Below, piece by piece: positions 61,408 to 64,000 of a stretch of 64,000 nucleotides of DNA; positions within the stretch are counted from its first letter, which is position 1, and each line of letters opens with the position of its first letter. This DNA comes from Brenneria corticis. GTDB taxonomy: Bacteria; Pseudomonadota; Gammaproteobacteria; Enterobacterales; Enterobacteriaceae. The notes under the pieces are model-generated. The model was given only the letters and a program-made list of their open reading frames with translations, was not told where the DNA came from and did no database searches. The translations under genes and the position numbers were made by a program. The stretch spans positions 233,812-297,811 of the forward strand of contig NZ_KZ819076.1 of assembly GCF_003115855.1 (NCBI RefSeq). The letters are read 5' to 3'.

Positions 61408-62814
61408 TTATTCGTCATCGTATTGTGGGCCGGCGTAATTATCAAAGCGCGACCACTGCCCGTTAAAGGTCAAACGAACGGAACCGATCGGGCCGTTACG
61501 CTGTTTCCCTAAAATAATTTCGGCGATGCCTTTCATGTCGCTGTTTTCATGATAAACCTCATCACGATAGATAAACATAATCAGGTCGGCGTCCTGCTCG
61601 ATGGAGCCGGATTCACGCAGGTCGGAGTTAACCGGCCGTTTATCCGCCCGCTGCTCCAGACTACGGTTAAGCTGGGACAGCGCGACGACAGGGACTTGCA
61701 ATTCTTTTGCCAATGCTTTGAGCGAACGGGAAATTTCGGCGATTTCCAGCGTACGGTTATCGGACAGGGACGGAACGCGCATCAATTGCAGGTAGTCGAT
61801 CATAATCAGGCTCAGGCCGTCATGTTCGCGGAATACCCGGCGGGCGCGGGAGCGAACTTCGGTTGGCGTCAGGCCGGAGGAGTCATCAATGTACATATTG
61901 CGTTTTTCCAGCAGGATCCCCATGGTGCTGGAAATGCGCGCCCAGTCCTCATCGTCCAGCTGGCCGGTGCGGATACGGGTCTGATCCACGCGCGACAGCG
62001 ACGCCAGCATACGCATCATGATCTGATTGCCGGGCATTTCCAGACTGAAGATCAGTACCGGTTTATCCTGGGTCATCGCCGCGTGTTCGCACAGGTTCAT
62101 CGCAAAGGTGGTTTTACCCATCGACGGACGCGCCGCCACGATAATCAGGTCGGATTTTTGCAGGCCGGCGGTCTTTTTATTGAGATCCTGATAGCCGGTA
62201 TCCACGCCGGTAACGCCGTCGTGCGGCTTCTGATAAAGCTGTTCGATGCGGGCGACGGTATCTTCCAAAATGCGGTCGATGCTTTTCGGGCCTTCATCTT
62301 TGCTGGCGCGGTTTTCGGCAATCTGAAAGACGCGGGACTCCGCCAGATCGAGCAGATCTTCGCTGCTGCGCCCCTGCGGATCGTACCCGGCGTCGGCAAT
62401 TTCATTGGCGACGGAAATCATCTCGCGCACCACGGCGCGTTCGCGCACGATATCGGCATAGGCGCCGATATTGGCCGCGCTGGGGGTGTTCTTCGCCAGC
62501 TCGGCCAGATAGGCAAAACCGCCCGCCGATTCCAGCGAACCCTGTTGTTCAAGCGATTCGGACAGGGTGATCAGGTCTATCGGCCGGCTCATTTCCAGCA
62601 GGCGCTGCATTTCGGTGAAAATCAGACGGTGGGCGCGATTATAGAAATCGTTGGCGACAACGCGTTCGGCGACGTTATCCCAGCGCTCATTATCGAGCAT
62701 CAGGCCACCCAATACCGATTGTTCCGCTTCCAGCGAATGCGGCGGAAGCTTCAGACCTTCCATCTGGCGGTCTCGGGGTTCATTCGATTTATTGGTCGGT
62801 CTTTTTTCTGCCAT
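61408..62814 (-). CDS. dnaB: Replicative DNA helicase
   Basis: 468 residues, hexameric 5-prime to 3-prime helicase. The N-terminal domain begins near LPPHSLEAEQSVLGGLML; Walker A ARPSMGKTT is at about 228-236; DnaB motifs include FSLEMPGNQIMMRMLAS, LIMIDYLQLMRVPS and VPVVALSQLNRSLEQRADKRP. No intein. Transcribed together with alr (34-bp gap), divergent from qor. Confidence 0.97.
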   Translation of the reverse strand: MAEKRPTNKSNEPRDRQMEGLKLPPHSLEAEQSVLGGLMLDNERWDNVAERVVANDFYNRAHRLIFTEMQRLLEMSRPIDLITLSESLEQQGSLESAGGFAYLAELAKNTPSAANIGAYADIVRERAVVREMISVANEIADAGYDPQGRSSEDLLDLAESRVFQIAENRASKDEGPKSIDRILEDTVARIEQLYQKPHDGVTGVDTGYQDLNKKTAGLQKSDLIIVAARPSMGKTTFAMNLCEHAAMTQDKPVLIFSLEMPGNQIMMRMLASLSRVDQTRIRTGQLDDEDWARISSTMGILLEKRNMYIDDSSGLTPTEVRSRARRVFREHDGLSLIMIDYLQLMRVPSLSDNRTLEIAEISRSLKALAKELQVPVVALSQLNRSLEQRADKRPVNSDLRESGSIEQDADLIMFIYRDEVYHENSDMKGIAEIILGKQRNGPIGSVRLTFNGQWSRFDNYAGPQYDDE

Positions 62815-62919
62815 GAAACGAGTTCTTTTACCGGTTGATTTGCCATTGATTAAGAGGGCATTGTATATCTGAAAGCGACGAATAACACACTTCTAATACA
62901 CACAAAGAGAGGACGCGAC

Positions 62920-63909
62920 ATGGCAAAACGCATTCAGTTCAGGGCTTATGGCGGCCCGGAGGTTCTGCAATATGTTGATTTCACGCCCGCCGAGCCCGCC
63001 GCGGGCGAGGTTCAGATAGAAAACCGCGCCATCGGCATCAATTTCATCGACACTTACGTGCGCAGCGGCCTGTATCCGGTTCCCGATCTGCCTTCCGGAC
63101 TGGGGACGGAAGCGGCGGGGGTGGTGGCGAAAGTCGGCGCGGGCGTGCGGCATCTCCAAGTCGGCGACCGGGTGGTTTATGCGCAGTCGACGCTGGGATC
63201 GTATAGCGAGGTGCATAACGTGGCGGAAGCGCGCGTGGCGCTGCTGCCGGACAGCATCAGCTTTGAGCAGGCGGCGGCATCGTTCCTGAAAGGGCTCACG
63301 GTTTACTACCTGTTCCATCAGACTTATGCGCTCAAACCGAATGAAATCTTTCTATTCCATGCCGCGGCGGGCGGCGTCGGGCTGATTGCCAGCCAGTGGG
63401 CCAAAGCGCTGGGCGCCAAACTGATCGGCACGGTGGGGTCCGATGAAAAAGCGCAGCGGGCAAAACAGGCGGGCGCCTGGGAAACCATTAACTATCGCAC
63501 CGAAAATATCGCCGAGCGGGTCGCCGAACTGACCGGCGGCGAAAAGGTGGCGGTGGTGTTCGATTCGGTGGGGAAAGACACCTGGGAACCCTCGCTGGAC
63601 AGCCTGCGCCGTCGCGGATTAATGGTCAGCTTCGGCAATGCGTCCGGTCCGGTGACTGGGGTTAATCTGGGGCTGCTGAATCAGAAAGGGTCGCTGTACG
63701 TTACCCGCCCGTCGATAGGGGGGTACATAACCAATCGCGCCGAACTGGAACAGGCCGGCAACGCGCTGTTCTCCCTGCTGGCCAGCGGCGCCATCAAGGT
63801 GGATGTGCCGGACAGTCAGAAATTTGCGCTGGCGGACGCGCAGTCGGCGCACCGGGCGCTGGAAAGCCGCGGCACGCAGGGTTCCAGCCTGCTGATCCCT
63901 GGTCCGTAA
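62920..63909 (+). CDS. qor: Quinone oxidoreductase (NADPH)
   Basis: 329 residues of the medium-chain dehydrogenase family without catalytic zinc. GINFIDTYVRSGLYPVP, GLGTEAAGVVAKVG and the nucleotide loop HAAAGGVGLIASQWAKALGA fit Qor. Reduces quinones by one electron. GAGAGGA precedes the ATG. Followed by a strong terminator. Confidence 0.95.
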   Translation: MAKRIQFRAYGGPEVLQYVDFTPAEPAAGEVQIENRAIGINFIDTYVRSGLYPVPDLPSGLGTEAAGVVAKVGAGVRHLQVGDRVVYAQSTLGSYSEVHNVAEARVALLPDSISFEQAAASFLKGLTVYYLFHQTYALKPNEIFLFHAAAGGVGLIASQWAKALGAKLIGTVGSDEKAQRAKQAGAWETINYRTENIAERVAELTGGEKVAVVFDSVGKDTWEPSLDSLRRRGLMVSFGNASGPVTGVNLGLLNQKGSLYVTRPSIGGYITNRAELEQAGNALFSLLASGAIKVDVPDSQKFALADAQSAHRALESRGTQGSSLLIPGP

Positions 63910-63931
63910 TGGCTTGCGCTCAGTAAAGCAA

Positions 63932-63955
63932 AAAGGCCTCCGTAAGGAGGCCTTT
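63932..63955 (+). terminator. Rho-independent terminator after qor
   Basis: AAAGGCCTCC-GTAA-GGAGGCCTTT stem with TTT. The tail TTCAGACTGATGACAAAGT that follows is shared with 48454-48472. Confidence 0.85.
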
Positions 63956-63961
63956 CAGACT

Positions 63962-64000
63962 GATGACAAAGTCCTGGCCTCTCAGCCAGGACTTTGATCT
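63962..64000. repeat. TGACAAAG palindrome at the window edge
   Basis: GACAAAGTCCTGGC-CTCTCA-GCCAGGACTTTG is an inverted repeat starting with the same TGACAAA motif that ends the two MITE-like elements. It may be the start of another member; the window ends here. Confidence 0.45.

Noticed and set aside
61408..62814. Possible intein in DnaB
   Set aside because: Length and motif spacing match an uninterrupted 468-residue helicase.
1..64000. tRNA, rRNA, prophage or complete insertion sequence
   Set aside because: No cloverleaf, rRNA core sequence, phage structural gene or IS transposase with terminal repeats was seen by reading; not a computed search.

Overview
The window is a contiguous piece of a gammaproteobacterial (Enterobacterales) chromosome. 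The core proteins (AceE, AceF, Lpd, AcnB, YacL, SSB, UvrA, YjbQ, TyrB, Alr, DnaB, Qor) read as close relatives of the E. coli proteins. High GC, plant-associated sugar-acid catabolism, type I-F CRISPR repeats and abundant chemoreceptors suggest a Pectobacteriaceae-type plant-associated bacterium (Brenneria, Dickeya or Pectobacterium-like). The family assignment is inference; no 16S or other marker is present. No tRNA, rRNA or complete insertion sequence was seen.

Layout. (1) 1-6.6 kb: end of pdhR, then aceE-aceF and lpdA (pyruvate dehydrogenase complex). (2) 6.8-24.1 kb: accessory block where E. coli goes almost directly from lpd to acnB. It holds a secreted alpha/beta hydrolase, a Phd/ParE-type toxin-antitoxin pair, a MmgE/PrpD enzyme, an AraC regulator divergent from a FepA-like siderophore receptor, a chemoreceptor, and a nine-gene operon-like cluster: RpiR regulator, ureohydrolase, polar amino-acid ABC importer, second MmgE/PrpD enzyme, Rid-family protein and ArgE/DapE-type deacylase. 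The cluster looks like a pathway for import and breakdown of a guanidino- or N-acyl-amino-acid-like compound that I cannot name. (3) 24.3-30.2 kb: acnB and yacL, separated by an old yellow enzyme gene and an Rpn-family nuclease gene flanked by short direct repeats. (4) 30.2-40.8 kb: HigA antitoxin with a truncated higB, then a sugar-acid island: KdgT-like permease, DtnK and PdxA2 (D-threonate route), a DeoR regulator, then YjhH-, YjhG- and GntP-family genes with a XynR-like IclR regulator (D-xylonate route). (5) 40.9-48.7 kb: metal block with an ABC zinc importer behind a perfect Zur box, a two-component system, a CirA-like TonB receptor, and a decayed Xre/RES toxin-antitoxin pair. (6) 48.7-63.9 kb: the E. 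coli-like backbone ssb<>uvrA-yjbQ-tyrB-alr-dnaB-qor, interrupted by a chemoreceptor, an orphan type I-F CRISPR array, a universal stress protein, and a YitT/Lrp/PheC group.

The most unusual structure is the CRISPR array at 55126-55759. Two repeat-spacer units have been inverted individually, leaving palindromic hybrid repeats of 31 and 25 bp on either side of each inverted spacer; a further hybrid repeat ends the array. No cas gene is in the window. Other notable items are an inverted pair of ~270-290 bp MITE-like elements with TGACAAA ends bracketing ssb to pheC (next to alr), three matching 16-bp operators before the D-threonate operon, and three toxin-antitoxin loci of which two are decayed.
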